This document shows positions 50,860 to 60,047 of a DNA stretch of 64,000 nt, one piece after another. This DNA is from Microbacterium sp. AK009. GTDB lineage: Bacteria; Actinomycetota; Actinomycetes; Actinomycetales; Microbacteriaceae. Every line of letters begins with the position of its first letter. The first letter of the stretch is position 1. The position numbers and the translations under genes are program-made. The notes under the pieces are model-generated. The model searched no databases, was not told where the DNA came from, and worked only from the letters and a program-made list of their open reading frames with translations. Location: contig NZ_JACCCG010000001.1 of the NCBI RefSeq assembly GCF_013410955.1, positions 248,001-312,000 of the forward strand. The letters are read 5' to 3'.

Positions 50860-51654
50860 ATGATCGAGATCCTCAACGCCCGCCAACTCGAGCACGCACG
50901 GTCTGCCGGCGCCATCGTGGGGGCGACGCTCCAGGCGCTGCGCGAGCGCGTGACCGCAGGCGTGAACCTCCTCGAGATCGACGAGTGGGCGCGGCAGCTC
51001 ATCGTGCAGGCGGGCGCGCAATCCTGCTACGTCGACTACGCGCCATCCTTCGGCAACGGTCCGTTCGGTCACTACATCTGCACGGCCGTCAACGACGCCG
51101 TTCTCCACGGGATGCCGCATGACTACGCCCTGCAGCCCGGAGACCTCCTCACCCTCGACCTCGCCGTGCTGAAGGACGGCATCGCCGCCGACGCCGCGAT
51201 CAGCTTCGTCGTCGGGCCCGAAACCCCCGGAGCGAACGGAAACCCCGAAGCCCCCGAAGGCGCCGCCCTCATCGCCGTCACCGAGCGCGCGCTCGCCGCC
51301 GGCATCGAGGTCGCCCGTTCAGGCAACCGCATCGGCGACATCTCCCACGCGATCGGCACGGTGCTCACCGATGCCGGATACCTCGTGAACACCGAGTTCG
51401 GTGGCCACGGCATCGGCACCACCATGCACGGCGACCCGCACGTGCCCAACATCGGCCGCCCCAGCCGGGGCTACAAGCTGCGCCCGGGTCTCCTCCTCGC
51501 GCTGGAGCCCTGGGTCATGGCTGACACCGACGTCCTCATCACCGACCCCGACGGCTGGACGCTCCGCAGCGCCACGGGCTGCCGCACCGCGCACACCGAG
51601 CACACCATCGCCATCACCGAGGGCGAGCCTGAGATCCTCACCCTCCCGCGCTAG
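50860..51654 (+). CDS. map: Type I methionyl aminopeptidase
   Basis: 264 residues. The pita-bread fold has its five metal ligands: Asp in LTLDLAV, Asp in IAADAAISF, His in GGHGIGTTMH, Glu in LALEPWV, and Glu in TEHTIAI. It removes the N-terminal Met from new proteins. A loop of about 12 residues (PETPGANGNPEAP) is extra. Since housekeeping map genes usually lie in the ribosomal-protein region, this regulated copy is probably a second, accessory enzyme. Confidence 0.9.
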   Translation: MIEILNARQLEHARSAGAIVGATLQALRERVTAGVNLLEIDEWARQLIVQAGAQSCYVDYAPSFGNGPFGHYICTAVNDAVLHGMPHDYALQPGDLLTLDLAVLKDGIAADAAISFVVGPETPGANGNPEAPEGAALIAVTERALAAGIEVARSGNRIGDISHAIGTVLTDAGYLVNTEFGGHGIGTTMHGDPHVPNIGRPSRGYKLRPGLLLALEPWVMADTDVLITDPDGWTLRSATGCRTAHTEHTIAITEGEPEILTLPR

Positions 51655-51664
51655 GGCTCACCCG

Positions 51665-52963
51665 TCACGTCACGTCGAGAGACGGGTCCGGCCCGGCATC
51701 CGAGACGACCTCCGTCGCACCGCTCACCGATGTCACCTCGTCCGCCGGATCCTTCTGAGCGCGGCTGAGAAGAACGAACGGCACCGCGACGGCACTGATC
51801 ACTCCGCTCCACAGCAGCGACTGCCCGTATCCGCCGATGTCGGCGGCGCGCCCGAGCACCGGCTGCCACACCACACCGCCGCCCGAACCGAGCAGCGAGT
51901 CGAACGACAGCACCGTCGCCCGCTGCTGCGACGGGATCATGTCGTTGAGGTAGGCGCGGCGCACGGGGTCGTCGATGGCCGAGACGATGCCCCAGGCGGC
52001 GAGCAGCGCGACCGCGACCCAGAAGTTCTGCACGAGTCCGAGCACGACGAGAACGAAGATGCTCCCCACGGTCGCGATGAGGATGACGGTGGTCCGGCGT
52101 CGGAACAGCCGCCGCACCCAGGGCGCGAGCGCGCCGCCCACGATCGACGAGCCGGCGAGAAGGGCGGCGGCGAGCCCGGCGATCGAGTACGCCTCCTCGT
52201 CGCCCCAGAGCTCGAGCAAGTAGGGCTGCAGCGCGTAGAACACATACATGCCGACCCCGGCGGCGAACGGGCTGGCGAGCATGAGCCACCGCACCGGCCG
52301 GTTCCCGAGTCCGTACGTCACTGACGCCCGGAACACCGTCCGTGTCGCCCGCAGCGGCCCCTCGCTGCGGGCGGGTGTGAAGCCGAGGTCGCGCATGAGC
52401 AGGGCGGCGACGACGAGCATGACCACGAGGATTCCGCCGCGTACGAGGAATGGCACGCCGAGGTTCGTCAGCTGGGCGATGACGCCGCCGAGCACCGACC
52501 CCGCGAGCATCGCGACCCCGCCGACGATCTGGGCCCGCCCGAACACCGTCTCGAGGCTCCCGGTGTACCCGGTCGCGCGGAGCGCATCGACGAGCCACGC
52601 GTCGACGGCCCCCGAGAAGAACGTGAATCCCAGCCCCAGCAGCATCGACACCACCGCCCACGCCCAGAACGGCGACTCCATCACCCAGAGCCACCAGTAG
52701 AGCGCGGTCGTGATGGCGAGCGTCAGCGTTCCGAGGAGGTATGACACCCGGCGGCCGAGGGTGTCGGCGACGACCCCCGTCGGAATCTCGAAGATCAGCA
52801 TGCCGGCGGTGAAGAACGCGTTGGCCGCGAACGCCTCGAGGTTGCTCAATCCGGCGTCGAGGAGGAACAGGGTGTTGATGCCCCAGATGAACGAGGCGGC
52901 GAGGGTGTTGCCGAGCATGAGCGTGTAGTAGGTGCCCTGCACACGCCGCGGCGATGGTGTCAT
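51665..52963 (-). CDS. MFS transporter
   Basis: 432 residues with twelve membrane segments. The loop 2-3 motif is present as GVVADTLGRRVSYLLG, and loop 8-9 as APWVRRLFRRRTTV. It has the look of tetracycline/macrolide-type drug exporters (TetA/MefA-like subgroup), but the substrate is not determinable. Convergent with map, 10 bp apart. The ATG at 52963 precedes the first helix. Confidence 0.88.
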   Translation of the reverse strand: MTPSPRRVQGTYYTLMLGNTLAASFIWGINTLFLLDAGLSNLEAFAANAFFTAGMLIFEIPTGVVADTLGRRVSYLLGTLTLAITTALYWWLWVMESPFWAWAVVSMLLGLGFTFFSGAVDAWLVDALRATGYTGSLETVFGRAQIVGGVAMLAGSVLGGVIAQLTNLGVPFLVRGGILVVMLVVAALLMRDLGFTPARSEGPLRATRTVFRASVTYGLGNRPVRWLMLASPFAAGVGMYVFYALQPYLLELWGDEEAYSIAGLAAALLAGSSIVGGALAPWVRRLFRRRTTVILIATVGSIFVLVVLGLVQNFWVAVALLAAWGIVSAIDDPVRRAYLNDMIPSQQRATVLSFDSLLGSGGGVVWQPVLGRAADIGGYGQSLLWSGVISAVAVPFVLLSRAQKDPADEVTSVSGATEVVSDAGPDPSLDVT

Positions 52964-53002
52964 GTGTTCAGTGTGCTCCTCGCTGCGGACACCCGTCGCG
53001 CA

Positions 53003-53683
53003 TCATTGCTGGTGACGATGATCGTGGTCGTCGTCTTCGTCCTCCAGCAGCATCCCCACCGACGTCGCGCACGCATCACCCCGCCATGCCTCAATGCCCT
53101 CGCGCACGGCGAACACCGCGATGACGAGCCCGGCGATGGCGTCGGCCCACCACCAGCCCCAGAGGCTGTTCACGGTGAGTCCGAGCAGCACCGCCGCCGA
53201 CAGGTATGTGCAGATGAGGGTCTGCTTCGAGTCGGCGACAGCCGTCGCGGAGCCGAGTTCGCGCCCGGCTCGGCGCTCTGCCCACGACAAGAACGGCATG
53301 ATCACGACGCTGAGGGCGGTGATGAGGATGCCGAGGGGGCTGTGCTCTGCCTCGACTCCCGCGACGAGGGTGACGAGCGACGTGGCGGTGACGTAGACCG
53401 CGAGGGCGAAGAAGGCCAAGGCGATGACGCGGAGCGTCGGCTTCTCCCACCGCTCCGGGTCGCGTCGTGTGAACTGCCACGCGACCGCCGCCGCTGAGAG
53501 AACCTCGATCGTCGAATCGAGGCCGAACGCGATGAGGGCGCCCGACGAGGCGATGCTCCCCGCCGTGATGGCCACGACCGCCTCGACGACGTTGTACGCG
53601 ATGGTGCCCGCGACGATCCATCGGATGCGACGGCGGAGCGTGTGGGTGCGTGCCTCGGTCGGCGAGGTGGCGTGCGTGCTCAT
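53003..53683 (-). CDS. Cation diffusion facilitator-type metal transporter
   Basis: 226 residues with six helices. The CDF metal site appears in FGLDSTIEVLSAAAVAWQF (Asp in TM2) and WADAIAGLVIAVFAVREGI (Asp in TM5). The acidic His-rich end DDDHDHRHQQ could collect metal. The C-terminal cytoplasmic domain of classic CDFs is missing, so it belongs to the short form. Its start overlaps the ArsR stop (ATGA), so it is a metal-efflux pump under that regulator. Confidence 0.88.
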   Translation of the reverse strand: MSTHATSPTEARTHTLRRRIRWIVAGTIAYNVVEAVVAITAGSIASSGALIAFGLDSTIEVLSAAAVAWQFTRRDPERWEKPTLRVIALAFFALAVYVTATSLVTLVAGVEAEHSPLGILITALSVVIMPFLSWAERRAGRELGSATAVADSKQTLICTYLSAAVLLGLTVNSLWGWWWADAIAGLVIAVFAVREGIEAWRGDACATSVGMLLEDEDDDHDHRHQQ

Positions 53684-54024
53684 GCGCACGTGCAGGTCGG
53701 GCCGGTGCAGCATCCCGGGTCGGTGAGGAGCACGACCTGCAGGAGTTCGCCGAGTGCGGCGGCGATGTGCGGATCGCTCAGGCGATACGACGATCGACGG
53801 CCCTCGGGCGTCGCCTCCACGAGCCCGCACCCCCGAAGGCAGGCGAGCTGGTTCGACATCACCTGTCGCGAAACGTCGAGCGCATCGGCGAGATCCGACG
53901 GATAGGCGGGGGCATCCCGCAGCGCCAGCAGGATCGCGGCGCGGGTGGGGTCGGACAGCGCGTGTCCGAAGCGTGCGAGCGCAGCCGTGTGGGTGGGGGT
54001 TGCGGACAGGATCGCCGAGGTCAC
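53680..54024 (-). CDS. ArsR/SmtB-family metal-sensing repressor
   Basis: 114 residues from a GTG at 54024. Winged helix: ALSDPTRAAILLALRDAPAYPSDLADALDVSRQVMSNQLACLRGCGLV. Cysteines in the recognition region (LACLRGCG) and a Cys-rich C-terminus (DPGCCTGPTCTCA) resemble CmtR-type Cd/Pb sensors. It should repress its own operon with the CDF pump. A TACTAT -10 hexamer lies seven bases before the GTG, so the mRNA is probably leaderless. Confidence 0.9.
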   Translation of the reverse strand: MTSAILSATPTHTAALARFGHALSDPTRAAILLALRDAPAYPSDLADALDVSRQVMSNQLACLRGCGLVEATPEGRRSSYRLSDPHIAAALGELLQVVLLTDPGCCTGPTCTCA

Positions 54025-54037
54025 GGCTGCGATAGTA
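54025..54037 (-). promoter_or_regulatory. Leaderless promoter of the arsR-CDF operon
   Basis: On the minus strand TACTAT (54032-54037) is followed by seven bases and the GTG start. No ribosome site lies between. No clear -35 element is seen. Confidence 0.5.
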
Positions 54038-54166
54038 CAGCAAATCCTGAATAGAGCCGAGGCTTCGCCGCGTTGAGCGCTCACGGGCCGCCTCCCCGAG
54101 CGTGAGGTGCAGCAGCAGCGCGGTGCGCGCTTCGGTCGCTCGCGAAAGGGGTAGGCGAGGCCGCGC

Positions 54167-54241
54167 TTGACACGCGCGGTCACGTCCTCCATGATCGTGC
54201 CAAGACGTTTTGCCAATACGATTTGCCAAGACGTTTTGCCA
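54167..54241 (+). promoter_or_regulatory. Sugar-operon promoter with three tandem LacI-type operator units
   Basis: TTGACA (54167-54172), a 17-bp spacer and CATGAT (54190-54195) form the promoter. From 54198 a 13-bp unit repeats three times (TGCCAAGACGTTT, TGCCAATACGATT, TGCCAAGACGTTT) and ends TGCCA at 54241. The 18-bp site TGCCAAGACGTTTTGCCA at 54198-54215 and 54224-54241 is quasi-palindromic around a central CG, the LacI/GalR mark. The array lies on the transcription start. Confidence 0.75.
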
Positions 54242-54286
54242 GGAGTCTGCAACTCACCCGATCACATGAAGAATGGAGACGAAGTG

Positions 54287-55615
54287 ATGGCGCTTCGTGA
54301 CAATCACCGTGCTGCAGCAGCGCACGGACGGCGCGGACTCGCGGCAGTCGCCGCATTGGCTGCCGGCGCCCTGGCACTCAGCGGATGCGGGGCGGGCGGT
54401 TCCGGCGCGGCTCCGGCCGACGCCGACTCCCTGACCGTCGTCGTGGAAGGCGGCGGCAAGGCTGAGCTGCAGCCGATCGCCGACCTCTACCTCGAAGAGA
54501 CCGGCACCGAGGTCACGCTCCTCGAGCTGCCCTACGCCGGGCTCTACGACCGGATCTCGTCCGAGCTCAAGGCGGGCACACCGTCCTTCGACATCGCTGC
54601 CCTCGACGCGATCTGGCTGACCGCGTTCGCCCCGGGGCTGGCGCCCCTGGATGACCTGTACACCGACGAGGTGAAGAGCGACCTTTTCGAAGGACTCGTC
54701 ACCGAAGCGCAGGTCGACGGGACCTACGTCGGGGTGCCGGTGTGGACCAACTCGGAGATCCTCTTCTACCGCACCGACCTCTTCGAGGACCCGCAGAACA
54801 AGGCCGACTTCGCTGCGAAGTACGGCTACGACCTCGTACCGCCGACGACGTGGGAGCAGTACCGCGACGCGGCGGAGTTCTTCACCCGTGACACCGACGG
54901 CGACGGCGAGATCGATCTCTACGGCACAGACGTCAAGGGAGCGGTCGAAACCGAATGGCTCGCCACCGTCTCGCAGGCGGGTGAGGAGCACATGGTGATC
55001 GATGCCGAGTCGGGCGAGGTGACGATCGACAGTGCCGCGCACAAGGAGGCGCTGGACTACTACGTGAGTCTGCTGCCCTTCGCGCCTGCAGGCGCCGCCC
55101 AGCTCGACTGGGCCGGCTCGCAGAACCTCTTCTACCAGGGCAACCTCGCCATGATGAGGTTCTGGGGTCACGCCTACCGTCAGACCCCCGAGGACTCGCC
55201 CGTCAAGGACGACATCGGTGTCGCGCCGATGATCGCCGGCCCCGGTGGCATCGCCGGCGTACCCGGGGCGTGGTACCTGTCGGTTCCGGCGTCGGGTTCG
55301 AAGAACGAGGCGGCCACCGACTTCATCCAGTTCGCCTACGAGAACAACGATCTGTCGGCCGACACCTCCCTGGGCCTCGTGGCACGCAAGAGCGCCTTCG
55401 AGAGCAAGGCCGGCGAGGCCGGCTTCGAGAACTATGCGGCACTCCTCGAGACCCTCGAATCAGCCCAGACCCTGCCGCGGCCGGCAACGGCGGAATGGCA
55501 GGAGATTACAGATTCCGTCTTGATCCCGCTGATCCAGAAGGCCGTCGAGCCGGATGCTGACACGGCGGCGCTCCTCTCCGAGGCCAAGACCCAGATCGAG
55601 CAGATCACTCAGTAG
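54287..55615 (+). CDS. ABC sugar transporter substrate-binding lipoprotein
   Basis: 442 residues, family 1 (MalE-like) binding protein. The lipoprotein signal ends ALALSGCGAG. Conserved parts are KAELQPIADLYLEETGTEVTLLELPYAGLYDRI, GVPVWTNSEILFYRTDLFED and FWGHAYRQTPED. GAATGGAGA precedes the ATG at 54287; ATG at 54266 is an alternative. The operon context (inulin-fructotransferase-like enzyme, GH32) points to a fructose-containing di- or oligosaccharide ligand. Confidence 0.9.
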   Translation: MALRDNHRAAAAHGRRGLAAVAALAAGALALSGCGAGGSGAAPADADSLTVVVEGGGKAELQPIADLYLEETGTEVTLLELPYAGLYDRISSELKAGTPSFDIAALDAIWLTAFAPGLAPLDDLYTDEVKSDLFEGLVTEAQVDGTYVGVPVWTNSEILFYRTDLFEDPQNKADFAAKYGYDLVPPTTWEQYRDAAEFFTRDTDGDGEIDLYGTDVKGAVETEWLATVSQAGEEHMVIDAESGEVTIDSAAHKEALDYYVSLLPFAPAGAAQLDWAGSQNLFYQGNLAMMRFWGHAYRQTPEDSPVKDDIGVAPMIAGPGGIAGVPGAWYLSVPASGSKNEAATDFIQFAYENNDLSADTSLGLVARKSAFESKAGEAGFENYAALLETLESAQTLPRPATAEWQEITDSVLIPLIQKAVEPDADTAALLSEAKTQIEQITQ

Positions 55616-55650
55616 TTCCGGCTTCGGACGACAGACGCGAGGACACATCC

Positions 55651-56652
55651 ATGCACACACGAACCACGGGAGGGGTGGCCTCCGCCGCCCCTCCCGCGGG
55701 GGTGGCGTCGAATCCGCCGCAGCCCGCACCCCCGGCGGCGGCTCCGCGGCGTCGGCGGCAGAGCCGGATGAGCGATCGGCGTTTCGCGCTCCTGCTCATG
55801 CTGCCGGCGGGAGCCTTCCTCGCCGTCTTCGTCCTGTGGCCCCTCGCACGCTTCGTCTACGACAGCTTCTTCGTCATCTCGCCGTTCGCGGGGGCTCCCC
55901 GCGAGTTCGTCGGCTTCGCCAATTACGCAGCTGCCTTCGCATCCGAGGCATTCCAGAACGCGTCGGTGCGAACCGTCGTGTACACGCTCATCGTCGTGGT
56001 CGCCGAGTTCACCCTCGGGTTGGCGGTCGCCCTGCTCTTCACCGCTCTCGGTCACCGCTCGGCGGTGTTCCGCACGATCTTCATGTATCCGCTCATGATC
56101 GCCCCGGTGGTCGCGGGCCTGCTGTGGCGGTTCCTGCTGATCGACAACTTCGGCATCGTCAACGAACTGCTCTTCCGCGCCGGCATCCTGTCGAGCCCGG
56201 ATCAGATCCAGTGGCTCAGCGACCCGAACATCGCCCTCTTCGCGGTGGCGCTCCCCGACATCTGGCTGACGACGTCGTTCATCACGCTCGTCCTGTTCGC
56301 CGGCCTGCAGAACATCCCCGGCGAGGTCGTCGAGGCCGCGCGCATCGACGGCGCCCGCTACCCGCGACTGTTGTTCAGCATCATCATCCCGCTGCTGCGT
56401 CCGGTCATCGCCGTCGCGCTGATCGTGCGCGGTATCGACGCGGCGCGCGCCTTCGACATCATCCTCATCCAGACGGACGGCGGTCCGCAGGGGAGTACCA
56501 CCACGCTCAGCCTGCTGATCTACCGCACGATGACCCGTTTCGGCGACCCCGGCCTGGCGAGCGCCATGGGCACCGTCTACCTCTTCGTCATGCTGGCCGT
56601 CGCAGTCGCCGCCATCATGCTCATCTGGCGACCCGGGAGCACGGTGCGATGA
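55651..56652 (+). CDS. ABC sugar transporter permease (MalF-like)
   Basis: 333 residues. After a Pro/Ala-rich start come six membrane helices (from FALLLMLPAGAFLAVFVLW). The EAA loop is EVVEAARIDGARYPRLLFSIIIPLLRPV. It forms the channel with the next subunit. No ATPase is encoded nearby, so a shared MsiK-type ATPase elsewhere must power it. It follows the binding-protein gene by 35 bp. Confidence 0.92.
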   Translation: MHTRTTGGVASAAPPAGVASNPPQPAPPAAAPRRRRQSRMSDRRFALLLMLPAGAFLAVFVLWPLARFVYDSFFVISPFAGAPREFVGFANYAAAFASEAFQNASVRTVVYTLIVVVAEFTLGLAVALLFTALGHRSAVFRTIFMYPLMIAPVVAGLLWRFLLIDNFGIVNELLFRAGILSSPDQIQWLSDPNIALFAVALPDIWLTTSFITLVLFAGLQNIPGEVVEAARIDGARYPRLLFSIIIPLLRPVIAVALIVRGIDAARAFDIILIQTDGGPQGSTTTLSLLIYRTMTRFGDPGLASAMGTVYLFVMLAVAVAAIMLIWRPGSTVR

Positions 56653-57485
56653 ATCCCCTCGAGACGCGCGGCCGAAGCCGCATCCTCCTCTGGGTGCTCC
56701 TCGCGGCCACCCTCATCCTCTACGGCTTCCCTTTCGTCTACCTGCTGCTGACCTCGTTCAAGACGCCGCTGGATGCGATTGCGGTGCCGCCCACCGTCTG
56801 GCCCGCACAGTGGACCCTCGAGAACTACGTCTCGGCCCTGAGTCGCGAGGGCGTTCCCGCGGCACTGATCAACAGCGTGGTGACCGCGGCGATCTCCACG
56901 GTGCTCTCCCTCGTGCTCGCGGTGCCCGCCGCCTATGCGATCACCCGTTTCCGCACGCCGAGCGGCCGGGTCTTCATCATCGCGGCCCTGGTGACACGGA
57001 TGGTGCCGACGATCGCGGTGGGTGCGCCGCTCGTGGAGATCATGCGCAGCATGGGGCTGACCGACACCTCATTCGGGTTGGCACTCGCGCACACGACGAT
57101 CTCACTGCCCCTGTCGATCTGGCTCATGGCGAGCTTCTTCGAGGCGGTGCCTGATGAGCTCGACGAGGCGGCGAAGGTCGACGGATGCAGCCGCCTGCAG
57201 GCTCTCTGGCGTGTGGTGCTCCCCGTCGTCACCGGCGGGCTCGCCGTCACGGCGATCTTCGCCTTCCTCGCGTCGTGGAACGAATTCCTCTTCGCCCTCC
57301 TGCTCACCTCGGTGCGGGCGCAGACCACCCCGGTGGTGATCGCGAACTTCCAGACCCAGTTCGGTCTGGACTGGGGTGGGATGACGGCGCTCGCCGCCGT
57401 CTACTCGATCCCCGTCATCATCCTGACCCTTTTCCTTCAGCGTCAGATCGTCGCGGGGCTCACCCTCGGCGCGGTCAAGGGCTGA
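56649..57485 (+). CDS. ABC sugar transporter permease (MalG-like)
   Basis: 278 residues with six helices and the EAA loop ELDEAAKVDGCSRLQALWRVVLPVV. The ATG overlaps the MalF-like stop (ATGA). The C-terminus LQRQIVAGLTLGAVKG is typical of the MalG group. Confidence 0.93.
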   Translation: MNPLETRGRSRILLWVLLAATLILYGFPFVYLLLTSFKTPLDAIAVPPTVWPAQWTLENYVSALSREGVPAALINSVVTAAISTVLSLVLAVPAAYAITRFRTPSGRVFIIAALVTRMVPTIAVGAPLVEIMRSMGLTDTSFGLALAHTTISLPLSIWLMASFFEAVPDELDEAAKVDGCSRLQALWRVVLPVVTGGLAVTAIFAFLASWNEFLFALLLTSVRAQTTPVVIANFQTQFGLDWGGMTALAAVYSIPVIILTLFLQRQIVAGLTLGAVKG

Positions 57486-57490
57486 GACCG

Positions 57491-58879
57491 ATGAACGAAC
57501 CGAGAAGCATGCCGAGCAGCAACACGTACGACGTCACCACCTGGCCGCATGGCGACCCCCACGGCGACATCGGCGCGGTGATCAACAGCATCATCGCCGA
57601 CGTCAAGGCGCGGCAGTCCGACGTCGACCGCGACGGGGGCGGAAAGCCCGGCGCCGTCATCCACATCCCGCCGGGAGATTATCGCCTTCGTACTCAGGTG
57701 CGGATCGACCTCAGCTTTCTGCGGATCCAGGGCGCCGGACACGGGTTCACCTCCTCCAGCATCCGGTTCAACACTCCCCACGAGGAGTGGCCGGAGCTTC
57801 ATGAACTCTGGCCAGGAGGAAGCCGCATCATCAACGACCTCCCGGCGCCGATCCCAGGCGCTGAGGCCGACGGCGCGGCGTTCCTCGTCGCGCGTGCCGG
57901 GAGTCCGCGGATCAGCTCGGTCGAGTTCGCCGACTTCTGCATCGACGGGCTGCATTTCGAGTCCGACGGAACAGGGGCGCACCCCGAGAACACCTACCGC
58001 AACGGCAAGACCGGTGTCTTCGTCGCCGACGCCAACGACTCGTTCCGCGTCACCGGCATGGGGTTCGTGTACCTCGAGCACGCGCTGACCGTCTACAACG
58101 CCGACGCCCTGTCGATCCACGACAACTTCATCGCCGAGTGCGGCACCTGCATCGAACTGCGGGGGTGGGGTCAGGCGTCGAAGATCACCGACAACCTCAT
58201 CGGCGCTGGGCCGTGGGGTCGTTCCGTGTATGCCGAGCACCACGGCGGACTGCTCATCACAGCGAACAACGTCTTCCCCCGTGGCGCGAGCAGCGTTCAC
58301 CTGCACGGCGTGACGAGGTCGAGCGTGACCAACAACCGGCTTCACTCCTTCTATCCGGGCATGGTCGTCTTGAGCGGCGGCAGCTCGGAGAACCTGGTCG
58401 GTTCGAACCACTTCCTCCGTGACCGCGAGCCGTGGACACCGTTCCTGAACGTCGACAACGGGCTCGACGACACCTATGGGCTGCTCGTCGTCAGCGGCGA
58501 CGACAACTCCGTCATCGGCAACCACTTCTCCGAGATCGTGTCGACCGATGACATCCGCCCGCCGGGGGCGTCGCCGGTGATCATCCGCATCGCTAAGGGG
58601 ACCGAGAACTACGTCGCGACGAACCACATCGTCGCCACGGATGTCGCCTCTGCACCCAGCGACTCGTGTTTCGAGGCGCAGGTGGATGCGCTCCTGACGA
58701 CGCGGGGATCGCGGCGACTCGAGATCGTCGCCGTCCTCGTCGACGACGACGCATCACACACTGTCGTTCTCGACTCCGGCACCGATGACGAGGTCGTGAT
58801 GGACAGGCACCGCAACGCCTTCCGGGCCACGCCGGCCGTCGCGATGGCCCCGGGGGCCGGAAAAGTGGTACGAACGTGA
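57491..58879 (+). CDS. Inulin fructotransferase / difructose anhydride hydrolase-like beta-helix enzyme
   Basis: 462 residues, a right-handed parallel beta-helix. Blocks such as TYDVTTWPHGD, DIGAVINSIIADVKARQ, PGAVIHIPPGDY, FLRIQGAGHGF, FADFCIDGL, GMGFVYLEHAL and NFIAECG match GH91 inulin fructotransferases of Arthrobacter as I know them. Asp211 and Glu222, eleven apart in HDNFIAECGTCIE, correspond to their catalytic pair. Secreted transferases have a signal peptide; this protein has none. The cytoplasmic relatives include DFA III hydrolase, which opens the anhydride to inulobiose. With an importer before it and GH32 after it, that reading is the best one. Confidence 0.85.
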   Translation: MNEPRSMPSSNTYDVTTWPHGDPHGDIGAVINSIIADVKARQSDVDRDGGGKPGAVIHIPPGDYRLRTQVRIDLSFLRIQGAGHGFTSSSIRFNTPHEEWPELHELWPGGSRIINDLPAPIPGAEADGAAFLVARAGSPRISSVEFADFCIDGLHFESDGTGAHPENTYRNGKTGVFVADANDSFRVTGMGFVYLEHALTVYNADALSIHDNFIAECGTCIELRGWGQASKITDNLIGAGPWGRSVYAEHHGGLLITANNVFPRGASSVHLHGVTRSSVTNNRLHSFYPGMVVLSGGSSENLVGSNHFLRDREPWTPFLNVDNGLDDTYGLLVVSGDDNSVIGNHFSEIVSTDDIRPPGASPVIIRIAKGTENYVATNHIVATDVASAPSDSCFEAQVDALLTTRGSRRLEIVAVLVDDDASHTVVLDSGTDDEVVMDRHRNAFRATPAVAMAPGAGKVVRT

Positions 58880-58886
58880 GGGATCG

Positions 58887-59948
58887 ATGACGACGGGGAA
58901 TCGCATGGCGGAGAAGACGGCGGGAATCCGCGATGTCGCGGCTCACGCCGGCGTCTCGCAGACGACGGTCTCGCACGTTCTGAACGCGACGCCTCACACT
59001 CGGGTGGCCGAAGACACGGCCGCGCGGGTCCGCGCTGCCGCAGAGAAGCTCGGGTACAGGCCGAACCGGTTCGCGCGGGGCCTTCGAACCCACGCTTCCG
59101 ACATGATCGGTCTCGTCACAGAGGAGATCGCGACGACTCCGCACGCGGGACGGATCATCCTCGGCGCTCAGGAGGAGGCGACACGGCGCGGGCTCACCCT
59201 CGCCATCATCAACTCCGAGTTGAATCCCGACCCCGAGGTCGACTCCGCGCAGGTGCAGACGTTCCTCGACCGTCAGGCCGACGGCATAATCTACGCCACG
59301 GTCTACCACGACGAGATCGTCGCACCCGAGAATCTGCGCGCCCGTCCCGCCGTGCTCATCGGCGCACGCGACTCGACGGGAACCATCCCGGCGGTCATGC
59401 CCGATGAGCAGGCCGGGGCCGTGTCCGTGGTCGAGATGCTCCTCGCACGGGGGCACCGGCGCATCGCCTTCGCCGCGAGTGAGGAAGACGTGCCCGCGAC
59501 GCGGGGGCGTCTGCTCGGGTACCAGCACGCGATGCGCGCCGCCGGCCTGCCGATCGACGATCTCGTGGCGTTCGGCACCGCCGATGCCCGGGGCGGCTAC
59601 GCGGCGACGCTCCAGCTGCTGGATCACGAGCCGACCGCCGTCTTCTGCTACAACGACCGCATGGCCATGGGGGCGTATCGCGCCGCGGGGGAGCGGGGCC
59701 TGACGATCCCCAGAGATCTGTCGGTCGTCGGCTTCGACGATCAGGCCCCGATCCCCGAGAGCCTGTTCCCGACCCTCACCACGGTCACACTTCCGCACTA
59801 CGAGATGGGTGCGTGGGCGGTATCGACCCTCGATGCGCTCTTGAACGGGAAGGGCGAAGATGCGCTGCTGGCGGCGCATCCGACCCTGCTCGCCTGCCCG
59901 CTGCTCGAGCGCGAGTCCGTCGCGCCGCCGCGCGTCGCCGGATCCTGA
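58887..59948 (+). CDS. LacI-family transcriptional repressor
   Basis: 353 residues. The DNA-binding domain is AGIRDVAAHAGVSQTTVSHVLN with hinge helix AEDTAARVRAAAEKLGYRPNRFARGL. The periplasmic-binding-like effector domain follows (IGLVTEEIATTPHAGRIILGA). It lies inside the operon, seven bases after the beta-helix gene, and is the natural ligand for the three operator units at 54198-54241. An in-frame ATG seven codons later (58905) is also possible. Confidence 0.92.
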   Translation: MTTGNRMAEKTAGIRDVAAHAGVSQTTVSHVLNATPHTRVAEDTAARVRAAAEKLGYRPNRFARGLRTHASDMIGLVTEEIATTPHAGRIILGAQEEATRRGLTLAIINSELNPDPEVDSAQVQTFLDRQADGIIYATVYHDEIVAPENLRARPAVLIGARDSTGTIPAVMPDEQAGAVSVVEMLLARGHRRIAFAASEEDVPATRGRLLGYQHAMRAAGLPIDDLVAFGTADARGGYAATLQLLDHEPTAVFCYNDRMAMGAYRAAGERGLTIPRDLSVVGFDDQAPIPESLFPTLTTVTLPHYEMGAWAVSTLDALLNGKGEDALLAAHPTLLACPLLERESVAPPRVAGS

Positions 59949-60047
59949 GCCAGACCCCCGACGGCGCCTTCGCCAGAGACCGGAGGGGTCCGGCGCGCGA
60001 AATGCAGACTCCGCGCCCGGACTCCTCCCTCACAGAGAGGACTGCGG

